From NCBI RefSeq assembly GCF_020991455.1, contig NZ_JAJMOX010000005.1, forward strand, positions 248,001 to 312,000: DNA of 64,000 nucleotides, in the 5' to 3' direction. The notes beneath the pieces are model-generated. The model made no database searches. It worked only from the letters and a program-made list of their open reading frames with translations, and was not told the origin of the DNA. Both the position numbers and the translations under genes were made by a program. Below, one piece after another: positions 42,267 through 51,185 of the stretch. The DNA is from Flavobacterium sp. JAS (GTDB taxonomy: Bacteria; Bacteroidota; Bacteroidia; Flavobacteriales; Flavobacteriaceae). Within the stretch, counting starts at the first letter, position 1. Each line of letters starts with the position of its first letter.

Positions 42267-44162
42267 ATGGGACAGTACAAAAGTCGTCAGGAATTTTTAA
42301 AAAACAATCCAAGATCAATTGCATTCGCCGCATTGGCTGAAGCAACAAAAATGCAAGACAAGATTACCAATCAAGCGATTAAACTTAGTCCAAATCAACT
42401 AGAAGGAAAGGAGGTTATAATCATCGGGTCTGGTGTTGGGGGACTTACAACCGCGTATGAACTACTCGCTCAAGAGTCTGGTGCAAAAGTAACCATTCTG
42501 GAAGCATCTCATAAAACGGGAGGACGCTGCATGAGCTTACGCACAGGGGATACACTCATCGAAGATGCAAACAGTGATTTGTTCGATTCGAAACCTGGAA
42601 AACCACAAGTTGTTCGATTTAAACGCCCAGTGGGAGACTCAGAACCTTACCTTAATGCAGGTCCTGGTCGTATTCCAAGCAGTCACAAACGACTCCTTTC
42701 TTACTTAAAACGTTTTTCGGTAGACGTTGAAATATATGTAATGAACTCTGAATCTAATTTGGTTCAAAAGAACGAAAGTTTTGGAGGTAAGCCTATGGTT
42801 TACCGTCGTTTGGATCATAATACAAGAGGTTGGTTGGCGCACATGGTATACAAAAATGCGGAAGAATTACTTCGCAATTCAAAAGTGGGAATTAGTGAAA
42901 GTAATCTTAAAACACGCGCTAAAGAATTACAAAGTTTGATGATCAGTTTCGGAGAGCTTGATGTAGATGGGACCTATAGCGCAACGGCTGGATCACCTGG
43001 CTTCGAAGATGGAAAAACACGCGCTGGATATGAAGTATTACCTGGTGTTGCGGCTGGAATTGTAGCCGATGTTTTGAGTTTTAATAAATTGCTCGAATCA
43101 AAATTTTGGGAAGGCACGAAATTCTATCAACCTACAGATTTTCTTTGGCAACCTACTTTATTTCAACCCGTTGGAGGAATGGATCAGGTGCAACACGCTT
43201 TTGCTCAACAAGTGGCAGCTTTGGGAGGAAACATTCTTTTGAATAGTCCTGTAAAAAAAATAAAATGGGACTCAACTAAAGAGAAGTACATCATTTCGGT
43301 TGGACAAGTTGGAACAGAAGAACCGATCTATTACGAAGCTGATTATTGTGTTTGCAACCTTGCGATGCCTTTTTTGAAAAACATTCTAGATTCTGATCTC
43401 CTAAAATCGGGACTTGAACCTGAATTTAAAGATGCATTAAAAGCCGTTTTTGTGGCACAATTTGAACCAACACAAGCTCCAGGTTATAAACCGCGAGAAG
43501 ACAGATACGTTCCGCGTTTTTTAGCCTGTACCTCCAAAGTGGGTTGGCAAGCAAATCGATCTTTATGGCAAGGAAGCCCAATAAATCTCAAGACAATGGC
43601 AGTTGAAAAATCCGAAGTGGGAGTTGTACCTATTTTTGGAGGAATCTCTTGGACAGACAATGAAATTCAACAAATTTGGTATCCATCTACGGCGTATCAA
43701 GACGAAAAAGGCGTGCTCACAGGCGCTTATAATTTTGATAAAGTAGCACACGATTGGGGAAAATTACCCGTTGATGAGCGACTTACCAAAGCACGAAATG
43801 ATGCCAGTAAATTCGGCAAGAAATTTGCCGAAGGCTTGGAAGAAGGCGTTGCCATAGCTTGGCAAAATATGCCAAATATCAAAGGTGGCTGGGCATATTG
43901 GCAAGCCGTTGGAGATGCGAACTACTCAACGAAACAATTTAACGCTATTGCACAAGGATCCGGAATTATAGATCCGAAAACAAAAAATGCGAGCAATGCT
44001 AACTTTTTTATTGTTGGTGATCAAATTTCCTCCCTTCCTGGTTGGCAAGAAGGCGCTATTGCAGCTGCATTAAATGCAATTTCGAGAATGGCAAAACCAG
44101 AGGTTAAAATACAGCCATTGAAAAATTTACCAGACACTCGTTTGATGGTGGAAGGTATCTAA
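42267..44162 (+). CDS. FAD-dependent amine oxidase, L-amino acid oxidase-like
   Basis: The 631-residue protein has an N-terminal Rossmann motif IIIGSGVGGLTTAYEL (about residues 51-66), the flavin monoamine oxidase follow-up SHKTGGRCMSLR, a substrate-domain block FQPVGGMDQVQHAFAQQ and the C-terminal FAD motif FIVGDQISSLPGWQEGA. It should oxidise an amino acid or amine to the imine with release of H2O2. It resembles L-amino acid oxidases, including the VioA/RebO type, but substrate residues cannot be read with certainty. There is no signal peptide. It has its own terminator (44187-44219) and phased repeats upstream, and is flanked by IS6-type elements on both sides. Confidence 0.88.
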   Translation: MGQYKSRQEFLKNNPRSIAFAALAEATKMQDKITNQAIKLSPNQLEGKEVIIIGSGVGGLTTAYELLAQESGAKVTILEASHKTGGRCMSLRTGDTLIEDANSDLFDSKPGKPQVVRFKRPVGDSEPYLNAGPGRIPSSHKRLLSYLKRFSVDVEIYVMNSESNLVQKNESFGGKPMVYRRLDHNTRGWLAHMVYKNAEELLRNSKVGISESNLKTRAKELQSLMISFGELDVDGTYSATAGSPGFEDGKTRAGYEVLPGVAAGIVADVLSFNKLLESKFWEGTKFYQPTDFLWQPTLFQPVGGMDQVQHAFAQQVAALGGNILLNSPVKKIKWDSTKEKYIISVGQVGTEEPIYYEADYCVCNLAMPFLKNILDSDLLKSGLEPEFKDALKAVFVAQFEPTQAPGYKPREDRYVPRFLACTSKVGWQANRSLWQGSPINLKTMAVEKSEVGVVPIFGGISWTDNEIQQIWYPSTAYQDEKGVLTGAYNFDKVAHDWGKLPVDERLTKARNDASKFGKKFAEGLEEGVAIAWQNMPNIKGGWAYWQAVGDANYSTKQFNAIAQGSGIIDPKTKNASNANFFIVGDQISSLPGWQEGAIAAALNAISRMAKPEVKIQPLKNLPDTRLMVEGI

Positions 44163-44186
44163 ATCAATTAAATAGAAATGAATGGA

Positions 44187-44219
44187 ACGACGTGGAAGGA
44201 ATTCTACGTCGCTTTTTTT
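44187..44219 (+). terminator. Terminator of the amine oxidase gene
   Basis: ACGACGTGGAA (44187-44197) pairs with TTCTACGTCGC (44202-44212) with one G-T pair, followed by seven Ts. Confidence 0.85.
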
Positions 44220-44343
44220 ATTATACTGTTTGATTCGAAATTATTACTCTAAACAACAACCTGCTAACTCATTCATAAAATTTGATACTATATTATTCTA
44301 AAATATCTGTCACTTTCATATAATTTTATTTTTGTTCAAAAAA

Positions 44344-45098
44344 GGTTCTGTCGTATCTGTCAGAATCAAATGTAAGAATTTAAGTAATTTAAAATTTAGG
44401 CCGCCAATTTACAAAATGATCTAAACATAGTTATCTCTGGTCTAACCATCTGATTCTTCCTCAGCATATGTACAACTTCAATTCCGCTCAATGTTCGTCT
44501 GGCCGATTCAAAACTTTTAAAACCTAATCCATTTTGTATTCGCCACTTGATAAAACAATGATCCTGTTCTACAATATTGTTAAGATATTTACACTGCCGG
44601 ATTTTAATCTTTGACAACGAACGCTTGTTATAGACTTTGATAGCGGCAGTATTAGAACCACTTTTATCAATATTTATTACTCTTGGCCTGTAGTGATAAT
44701 GACTGCGCACTCATTCTCTGTCTTTTTCTGGTCAAAAGAAAGTCTACTGTATTGCCTAATTTATCTACTGCTCGATATAAATAACACCAAACACCTTTTA
44801 CTTCTATATAAGTCTCATCCAATCTCCAGCTTATCCCCACTCTAACCTTTCTCTTCTTCATCTCTGACTCAATGATAGGTGTAAACTTATAAACCCAGCG
44901 CTGAATAGTAGCATGATCAACATGAACTCCTCGCATTTTCATTATTTCTTCAACATCCCGGTAACTAAGTGTAAATCTTAATTTGAAATATACTCCCCTG
45001 AAGAATTATGTATTTTGGATAACAATGACCTTTAGTATTCATTTTTTGATCGGTTTAAAATTCTAAAGATAAAAGTTATTCAAAGATGCGACAGAATC
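44344..45098 (-). mobile_element. IS6-family insertion sequence, decayed
   Basis: The ends are imperfect inverted repeats: GGTTCTGTCGTATC at 44344-44357 and, reversed, GATTCTGTCGCATC at 45085-45098. The length of 755 bases is normal for the family. I see no clear 8-base target duplication. It lies between the amine oxidase gene and the peroxidase operon, in the same orientation as the remnant at 41603-41882. Confidence 0.8.
44396..45043 (-). pseudogene. IS6-family transposase, frameshifted
   Basis: The start at 45041-45043 (MNTKGHCYPKYIILQG) is followed by a frameshift in CAGGGGAG. The main DDE part then reads IMKMRGVHVDHATIQRWVYK and GISWRLDETYIEVKGVW with the first catalytic Asp. A second frameshift with a short loss at about 44700 precedes HYRPRVINIDKSGSNTAAI and the final VEQDHCFIKWRIQ with its Glu-region. 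At least two frame breaks mean it is inactive. Confidence 0.8.
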
Positions 45099-45482
45099 GA
45101 CATTTTTCATCATCTTCAAAATTAAAAAGGAATTGTCTTTTTCCTGAAAAAATTTCATCAAATAAAAATCTACTTTAAGCCAGATTAAGTTGTTCAAACT
45201 TAGTCTGGCCATTTACTTTTATTCTAAATAAAAAGCACTTATTACACTTTAAAAGGCGAATCATTTTATTAGAAAAAATCTTACCCTCTATTTAGGTTCT
45301 CTCATGACTAATAATTCCGGTTTGGTGTCATTTTTTCATAATTGATTTTGCATCTCCAGTAATTTAGATTAGTAAATTTCAATACAAAAGTCAAGGCTAT
45401 TGTATTGAATATTGGCATTTATATTACCCCGCGTCGCTGAAAACGGGATCAAAGAGTAAGCAATCCCTAAAAACAAATTACT
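45099..45482. promoter_or_regulatory. Control region of the peroxidase-side genes with inverted repeat
   Basis: A perfect inverted repeat TTCAATACAA (45378-45387) and TTGTATTGAA (45400-45409), with 12 bases between, lies about 75 bases ahead of the first gene. It has no T-tract and looks like an operator. The rest is AT-rich without a gene. Confidence 0.5.
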
Positions 45483-45953
45483 ATGCAAACCGTGAATCCA
45501 TTAACCATGTATGTCCCTATTTATCAGACTCCAGAAGCACAGGCGGCGGCTAAATATGCTCAAGCGAATTTTAATAATCCAATAACTAAGGCTTCTTTAG
45601 ATAATATGGCAATTGTTCATTATGCCAGAATTGCTCTTGTACCAAATAATGATAATAAAGGTATCGCCGGTATATTGGTGATAACCGAATTTGATGGTGA
45701 TATGAATACGTATCTGAAGGCCTTTTTTGATAATTCGGATACGATTAAAGCTGCCTTTCTTGTTCTTATCAACTTATGGGCAAACAAGCCTGCTGACTTT
45801 CCAACCGACCCGAATAAAATTGACTTCGGTCTCTTTTCAAATTTCATTAACGACCGTAATATAAGCCAATCTAGTGACCTTTATTACGCTTATTCGCAAT
45901 CAGTAGAGCAGATTGTAGCTACATTTTCAGAAGCAGAAGAAGCTGCAGAATAG
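45483..45953 (+). CDS. Small protein of the oxidative cluster, possible alpha-beta barrel
   Basis: The 156-residue soluble protein has the core MAIVHYARIALVPNNDNKG then ILVITEFDGDMNTYLKAFFD, an alternation of strand and helix with a conserved FDGD, resembling parts of dimeric alpha-beta barrel proteins linked to peroxidase genes. I cannot give it a family name. A terminator (45969-45999) separates it from the peroxidase gene, so it may be expressed at a higher level than the genes behind it. Confidence 0.6.
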   Translation: MQTVNPLTMYVPIYQTPEAQAAAKYAQANFNNPITKASLDNMAIVHYARIALVPNNDNKGIAGILVITEFDGDMNTYLKAFFDNSDTIKAAFLVLINLWANKPADFPTDPNKIDFGLFSNFINDRNISQSSDLYYAYSQSVEQIVATFSEAEEAAE

Positions 45954-45968
45954 AACGCATAAAATACT

Positions 45969-45999
45969 ACAGCTGAGTCAAATGACTCGGCTGTTTTTC
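45969..45999 (+). terminator. Intra-cluster terminator
   Basis: ACAGCTGAGTCA (45969-45980) pairs with TGACTCGGCTGT (45983-45994) with one G-T pair, followed by five Ts. The loop is only two bases, so the inner pairs may open. It lies between the first small gene and the peroxidase gene. Confidence 0.75.
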
Positions 46000-46020
46000 T
46001 ATAATTAAAAACTTAATCTC

Positions 46021-47466
46021 ATGACTTATACAGAATCTCCCCAAGCTGTTAAACCGGATTTACAGGATATACAAGGACTTATTATTAATGGCTACACGCA
46101 TCCTTGTTCTGTACATATGCTTTTTAAATTCAGCGATAAACCGGATAATTTAGATTCCATAAGAGGTTTTGTTAGGGATTTGCTTCCACATCTGCAAAGT
46201 GCAGAAGACTGGGGACCTTTAAAACCTGACATAATGCTAAATATTGGTCTTACAGCCGGAGGAATTGCAATTGTGAAACCCGAACTCGATATCTACAATT
46301 CAAGTTTTCCACCAACCTTTAAAAAAGGCCCTTGGGATCCTAATGGTGCACAGCAATCCTTATTCGATGTTGATGATAAAAGCGTTCCCTCTAAATGGTG
46401 GAATGAAAAATTCGCAAACACCGATGTGCATTGTGTTGTACACGCTTATGCAATGAACCCTACTGCACAGGAAAGAATCGTTGACATTATAGTTACAGCA
46501 GCCCAAAAAAGTAATAAAGCAGTTACCGAGTTAAAACCAATAAATTCAGCATCAGGTCGATTAGAGCAATATTTGTTAGTACCATCTGATTATGTTCATT
46601 TCAGATATAGAGATTCTATTGATGAACCTGAACTTAATGATAATCCTGTCAGTAAAGACCAGCAAGATCTTAATAACTTTCTGATTGGTTACAGTACGCT
46701 TGAAAATCCTACGCCCGGTCCTCTTTTTGGTCCTGAAGGTAAGTTTGCTAAAAACGGCTGTTATAATGCGTTTCGAATTCTTTACCAGGATGTTGAAACA
46801 TTTAATGATTTTTTAGAAGAACAGGCAGAACTGATCACTCCAAAAATTAATCAAACAAAAGAATATACAGTTGAATGGCTTGCTGCCAAAATGTGCGGCC
46901 GTTGGCGAAATGGTTCTCCGTTAGTTCTTTCTCCGGATAATCCAAGCCATGACACTTCAAAAAGTACTGATTTTGGATATAAGGCAGATGATATGAAAGG
47001 CGCTAAATGTCCTTTTTCGGCACATACAAGAGTCTCAAATCCAAGGGATGAAGGCGTGAAAGTTGCCGGTTCAACCCTTGTACCACGCATTATAAGACGA
47101 GGAATGCCCTACGGAGCACCAATGTCTGTTGATCCAAAAGCAGACCGCGGTTTGATTGGTTTATTCTTGTGTGGCGACATCAGCAGCCAGTTTGAAACCA
47201 TTTACGGATGGATTAACAAAAACAATTTCAGCCCTGTATTTAATCCAAGAGCCAAAATAGCTCAGGATCCTTTAATCGCCAACCGCATTAAAGATAACAG
47301 TTTTGATCCAAACTTCACGATTCCTATGGAAGACGGTACAAAAATAGTGGTTCGCGGCCCTTTACCTCAATTTGTGGTCACCCGCGGAACGGCTTATTTT
47401 CTCCTGCCTTCTATTTCATCTCTTAAAGAAATTGCAGGTGTTATTAACCAAATCCCTGCAGAATAA
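46021..47466 (+). CDS. DyP-type heme peroxidase
   Basis: The 481-residue protein matches dye-decolorizing peroxidases. It has a proximal heme-binding His in CPFSAHTRVSNPR (H335), a distal Arg region PRIIRRGMPYGAP (R356-R360) and a C-terminal FLCGDISSQFETIYGWI. The distal motif GxxDG is altered to RYRDS (R195-S199): the catalytic Asp198 is kept but both glycines are replaced. It uses H2O2, plausibly supplied by the amine oxidase and other flavoenzymes of the cluster, to oxidise aromatic substrates. There is no signal peptide, so it acts in the cytoplasm or is loaded into a compartment; no encapsulin gene is in the window. Confidence 0.9.
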   Translation: MTYTESPQAVKPDLQDIQGLIINGYTHPCSVHMLFKFSDKPDNLDSIRGFVRDLLPHLQSAEDWGPLKPDIMLNIGLTAGGIAIVKPELDIYNSSFPPTFKKGPWDPNGAQQSLFDVDDKSVPSKWWNEKFANTDVHCVVHAYAMNPTAQERIVDIIVTAAQKSNKAVTELKPINSASGRLEQYLLVPSDYVHFRYRDSIDEPELNDNPVSKDQQDLNNFLIGYSTLENPTPGPLFGPEGKFAKNGCYNAFRILYQDVETFNDFLEEQAELITPKINQTKEYTVEWLAAKMCGRWRNGSPLVLSPDNPSHDTSKSTDFGYKADDMKGAKCPFSAHTRVSNPRDEGVKVAGSTLVPRIIRRGMPYGAPMSVDPKADRGLIGLFLCGDISSQFETIYGWINKNNFSPVFNPRAKIAQDPLIANRIKDNSFDPNFTIPMEDGTKIVVRGPLPQFVVTRGTAYFLLPSISSLKEIAGVINQIPAE

Positions 47467-47536
47467 TTTTCTGAATACCCTTTTTCTCAAAAAAATAAAT
47501 AAACAAATGTCTAACCCCTTAACACCAATGTAAATT

Positions 47537-48007
47537 ATGGAACCCAATTCACATTCGAAGCTTTTTTTAAAAGTTTCGGCAATTCTTACTGGTTTCACTG
47601 AAACCGAACTGAAGGCAACTGGAATGCTGGAAAGTTATTACAACACCATTCGTCAGAATGTAAATAAAGTAGATATAGAATTCTTCTTTATTGATCTTCA
47701 AAAACTTTTTTCGGATCCGAAAGAAACGCCACAAAGTATCGAAAGCACTTTAGCTACACAATATTTGTCTGATTCGGCTTACGGCGGACTTACTAAAAAC
47801 ATCATTATACTTTGGTACACAGGAAACTGGAACGGTGATGTCATATCATCAGCATCATACATACAAGGCCTGATGTGGGATGCCGCACATGCACATCCGC
47901 CCGGAGCAAAACAGCCCGGCTATGGTTCATGGGCAGATCTTCCTCTTTCAGTTAAACATTCACCAGTAAAACAATCACCAGTAAAAAGCAAACCAAATGG
48001 AAAATAA
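47537..48007 (+). CDS. Small subunit of an FAD-dependent sugar/alcohol dehydrogenase (SLDH family)
   Basis: The 156-residue protein shows the pattern of the sorbitol/gluconate/fructose dehydrogenase small subunit: FLKVSAILTGFTETELKATG near the start, and ILWYTGNWNGD in the second half. In known three-part enzymes this subunit carries a Tat signal and helps mature the large subunit; here there is no signal peptide. The C-terminal tail has short SPVK repeats. It overlaps the GMC oxidoreductase gene by 11 bases, its expected partner. Confidence 0.8.
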   Translation: MEPNSHSKLFLKVSAILTGFTETELKATGMLESYYNTIRQNVNKVDIEFFFIDLQKLFSDPKETPQSIESTLATQYLSDSAYGGLTKNIIILWYTGNWNGDVISSASYIQGLMWDAAHAHPPGAKQPGYGSWADLPLSVKHSPVKQSPVKSKPNGK

Positions 48008-49877
48008 CAATTATGATGTAGTAATTGTTGGCTCCGGAATTGCGGGGTCAATACTAGCTAAGGTTCTTACCAATGCAGGCAAAAAAGTTTTAATGCTCGA
48101 AGCCGGTCTTGCAGCTGGTATAGCAATGGATCAGGAAGCTAATTATAAAAATTATCAGGACTACCTGACCACTTTTTATAATGCTTCGGCAAAAGTACCC
48201 AACGCTCCTTATCCTAATATAAAAGATGCTCAATCTATAAACGTTCTGGACATAGAAGTAATTGAAAAAAATGTTCCTGCTACTAAAGGATATCTGGTAC
48301 AAATGGGGCCAGTGCCTTTTGCAAGTGACAATACAAGAGCTCCGGGAGGTACTACTTTGCACTGGCTTGGAACAACACTAAGAATGCTGCCAAATGATTT
48401 TAAAATGAAATCAAAATACGGTGTTGGTGTAGACTGGCCTATTAGGTATGAAGACATGTCCCCTTATTACCAAATGGCCGAAAATGAAATTGGTGTTTCC
48501 GGCGATGTTAAGGATCAGCACTATCCTATCGAACAGAAAAACATCTTTGGTAAAGATTATGTATTTCCTATGAAAGCTATTCCGACCAGTTACATGGACG
48601 GGGTAATGAAAAAAGTGATCGATGCAAACAGCAAAATTATACTGAATGGCGAACCTTATAAATTGTATTGCATCAGTACGCCACAAGGACGAAATTCAAT
48701 TCCGAATACAGAGTATGATATTACTGGTGTCAAATGGAACCTTGCTACAAAAACATTAGACATTACCAGAAATGATTTAAAAAACTACAATCCGGTTGGA
48801 TCAAACTGGGATCCTTATACAGGACAACGTTGCGAAGGAAATGCAAGCTGTGTGCCTATTTGTCCCGTACAAGCCAAATACAATGCGCTAAAATCACTTC
48901 GAAAATGTGATATGGGAAATCTGGATATAAAAGTACAAGCCGTAGCTTCGAAATTATTGATCAATGAAACCTCAAACTGGATTAACGGAGTTGAATATAA
49001 GACTTATGTAAAAGGTAGTTCCAAAGAATATGAAACACACGTAGCCAAAGGAACCATATATGTAATGGCTGCCAGCGCGATCGAAAATGCCAAGTTGTTG
49101 CTCGCCTCAGGAGCTGCAAACAGCAGTGATCAGGTGGGTCGTAACCTGATGGACCATATGACAGTTTTAAGATGGGGACTTTCTAAAGATCCTATTTATC
49201 CGTATCGTGGTCCGGGTTCTACTACTAATATTCCAACTTTCCGTGACGGGGAATTCCGTAAAAATCATGCGGCATGGATTCTTCCTCTTGATAACTGGGG
49301 TTGGGCGTGGCCTACAAATGCTCCGGCAACAAATGTTATTAATGCTGTTAATGAAGGACTTATTGGTAAAGCATTGCGTAGTAACATAGAAAATATCGTA
49401 ACGCGTCAGTTCTTTACACATTTTGAATGTGAGCAGGCACCAGACCCAAATAACCGTGTTACTATTGATCCGGCTTATAAAGACAATATTGGCAACTACA
49501 GACCTGTAATACACTACAGCGCAACCGAATATATGCTAAAAGCTTTTGAAGCATCAGGAATTGTTTCTGAGCAAATGTTCAGCCAGTGCGATATTGAGGA
49601 TTTCACATCCTATAACCCAACAGATCCTGACTATGTTACCTACAAAGGCAAGGGATACACTTTTGCCGGTGCCGGTCATATCGTAGGAACTCACCGTATG
49701 GGATTTACTAAAGAAGATTCTGTAGTAGATACTGATATGCGTACCTGGGATCACGAAAACCTGTTTCTGGTAGGTTGCGGTAATATGCCAACGCTGGGAA
49801 CTTCTAACCCTACTCTAACGATGTCTGCCTTAACTTTTAAAGCAGCCGAAGCCATTCTTAAACAACTTGAACAATAA
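47997..49877 (+). CDS. GMC family FAD oxidoreductase (large subunit)
   Basis: The 626-residue protein begins with the dinucleotide-binding motif VVIVGSGIAGSILAKVL (GSGIAG at 12-17). It has the GMC N-terminal pattern APGGTTLHWLGTTLR and a C-terminal HIVGTHRMG...LVGCGNMPTLGTSNPTLT with the catalytic His region. A CEGNASCVPICPVQAKYNA block (residues ~279-297) has four cysteines and matches the large subunit of gluconate/fructose/sorbitol dehydrogenases, in which a 3Fe-4S cluster is bound there. No signal peptide and no cytochrome c subunit gene are present, unlike the membrane-bound enzymes. It may oxidise an alcohol in a biosynthetic pathway. Confidence 0.88.
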   Translation: MENNNYDVVIVGSGIAGSILAKVLTNAGKKVLMLEAGLAAGIAMDQEANYKNYQDYLTTFYNASAKVPNAPYPNIKDAQSINVLDIEVIEKNVPATKGYLVQMGPVPFASDNTRAPGGTTLHWLGTTLRMLPNDFKMKSKYGVGVDWPIRYEDMSPYYQMAENEIGVSGDVKDQHYPIEQKNIFGKDYVFPMKAIPTSYMDGVMKKVIDANSKIILNGEPYKLYCISTPQGRNSIPNTEYDITGVKWNLATKTLDITRNDLKNYNPVGSNWDPYTGQRCEGNASCVPICPVQAKYNALKSLRKCDMGNLDIKVQAVASKLLINETSNWINGVEYKTYVKGSSKEYETHVAKGTIYVMAASAIENAKLLLASGAANSSDQVGRNLMDHMTVLRWGLSKDPIYPYRGPGSTTNIPTFRDGEFRKNHAAWILPLDNWGWAWPTNAPATNVINAVNEGLIGKALRSNIENIVTRQFFTHFECEQAPDPNNRVTIDPAYKDNIGNYRPVIHYSATEYMLKAFEASGIVSEQMFSQCDIEDFTSYNPTDPDYVTYKGKGYTFAGAGHIVGTHRMGFTKEDSVVDTDMRTWDHENLFLVGCGNMPTLGTSNPTLTMSALTFKAAEAILKQLEQ

Positions 49878-49881
49878 CATC

Positions 49882-51138
49882 ATGGGAAATAAATTCTTTC
49901 AGGAAAACAATCCAAACCGTCAAAAGCTAATTAAGCCACTTACCGATACGAGTATTGGTGCTGATGACATTACCTCATTTATTGCAGAAAATTTAGAAAC
50001 AACTTCTGCCATAAATGCTGCGTTGCTCAAAAGCGATTCTAAACCTTTCAGTTTAAAAGCAATGCCTCAAAAAGATGTAGAAAGTTACATCAAAAGCATT
50101 GATCACCTTCAGGAATGCCTTAGAACTGCATTGCAATTAGAACTTTCTACAATTCCTCCTTACTTGTGCGGACTTTATACCATCAAGGAAGGCAGTAATG
50201 TAGAGGCAGGCGCACTTATCAGGAGTGTTGTAGTTGAAGAAATGCTGCATATGGTTTTGGTTGCAAATATTCTTAACGCCATTACAGATCCAAAAACGAT
50301 AGAAGGCAAAAAACTTTTTGATGTAAAAAAAATTATTCCAAACTATCCTACTCCTCTTCCCGGCGGAATCGTTCCGGAAGTGCCTAAAGGATTTCCTCCT
50401 TTTGAAGTTCAGCTTCTTAAATTTTCAAGAGAAGCACTTGATGAATTTTCTACTATCGAAAGACCTTCTGACCCAAAAGCGCCAATCACCAAGCATTTTG
50501 ACAGTATAGGTCAATTTTATGAAGCGATTCGTTATGGTTTACTTCGTTTGAATAAAGCAACCCCAGGCGGAATTTTTATTGGAGACCCAAAACGTCAGAT
50601 AGGCCCTGAACATTATTACGGAAGCGGTGGCAAAATCAATAAAGTCACGAATTATGACGAAGCCGAAATTGCTATTGGAGAAATCGTTGGTCAAGGTGAA
50701 GGTATCGACGGAACTATCGCTACTGATCATGTGATGTTTGGTGAAGATATCGAATATGCACATTACTTTAAATTTCAGGAAATATGCTACGGACGCATGT
50801 ATAGTGCGAACGACACCAATTTCCAGATGCCGGTAAGAAGCATTCCTACAGGCCGTCCTTTTACCGTAAGCTGGTCATCTGTTTATAATATGAAGGCAAA
50901 CCCTAAGATGAAAGATTATGAAGGTAATCCTGAATTATTACAAAAAGCCATCGAATTCAATAAAGTATATGTAGCACTGCTTAACGGCATAAACGACGCA
51001 GTAAGCGGTGATCCTGACCTGCTTATAAAAGGAATTACAGTGATGTATGAACTTAAATACAAAGCACTGGAATTACTAAATATTCCATTAGGAAACGGAG
51101 AATGTGCAGGTCCAACTTTTGAATATGTAGACTTGTAA
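49882..51138 (+). CDS. Ferritin-like protein, VioB-type iminophenylpyruvate dimer synthase domain
   Basis: I chose the ATG at 49882 (MGNKFFQENNPNRQ), four bases after the GMC stop; an ATG five codons upstream overlaps it. The 418-residue protein has a ferritin-like helical bundle with likely metal ligands in LQLELSTIPPYLCGLYTI, VVVEEMLHMVLVANIL (ExxH) and AHYFKFQEICYGR. This domain family includes the C-terminal part of VioB and RebD/StaD-type proteins that couple two oxidised tryptophan units. The VioB N-terminal half is absent. Together with the amine oxidase it suggests oxidative dimerisation of an amino-acid-derived imine. Product unknown. Confidence 0.82.
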   Translation: MGNKFFQENNPNRQKLIKPLTDTSIGADDITSFIAENLETTSAINAALLKSDSKPFSLKAMPQKDVESYIKSIDHLQECLRTALQLELSTIPPYLCGLYTIKEGSNVEAGALIRSVVVEEMLHMVLVANILNAITDPKTIEGKKLFDVKKIIPNYPTPLPGGIVPEVPKGFPPFEVQLLKFSREALDEFSTIERPSDPKAPITKHFDSIGQFYEAIRYGLLRLNKATPGGIFIGDPKRQIGPEHYYGSGGKINKVTNYDEAEIAIGEIVGQGEGIDGTIATDHVMFGEDIEYAHYFKFQEICYGRMYSANDTNFQMPVRSIPTGRPFTVSWSSVYNMKANPKMKDYEGNPELLQKAIEFNKVYVALLNGINDAVSGDPDLLIKGITVMYELKYKALELLNIPLGNGECAGPTFEYVDL

Positions 51139-51185
51139 TAGCTGACATCAATTTTAAATTATTTAACCAATAAAAAAACAAAATT

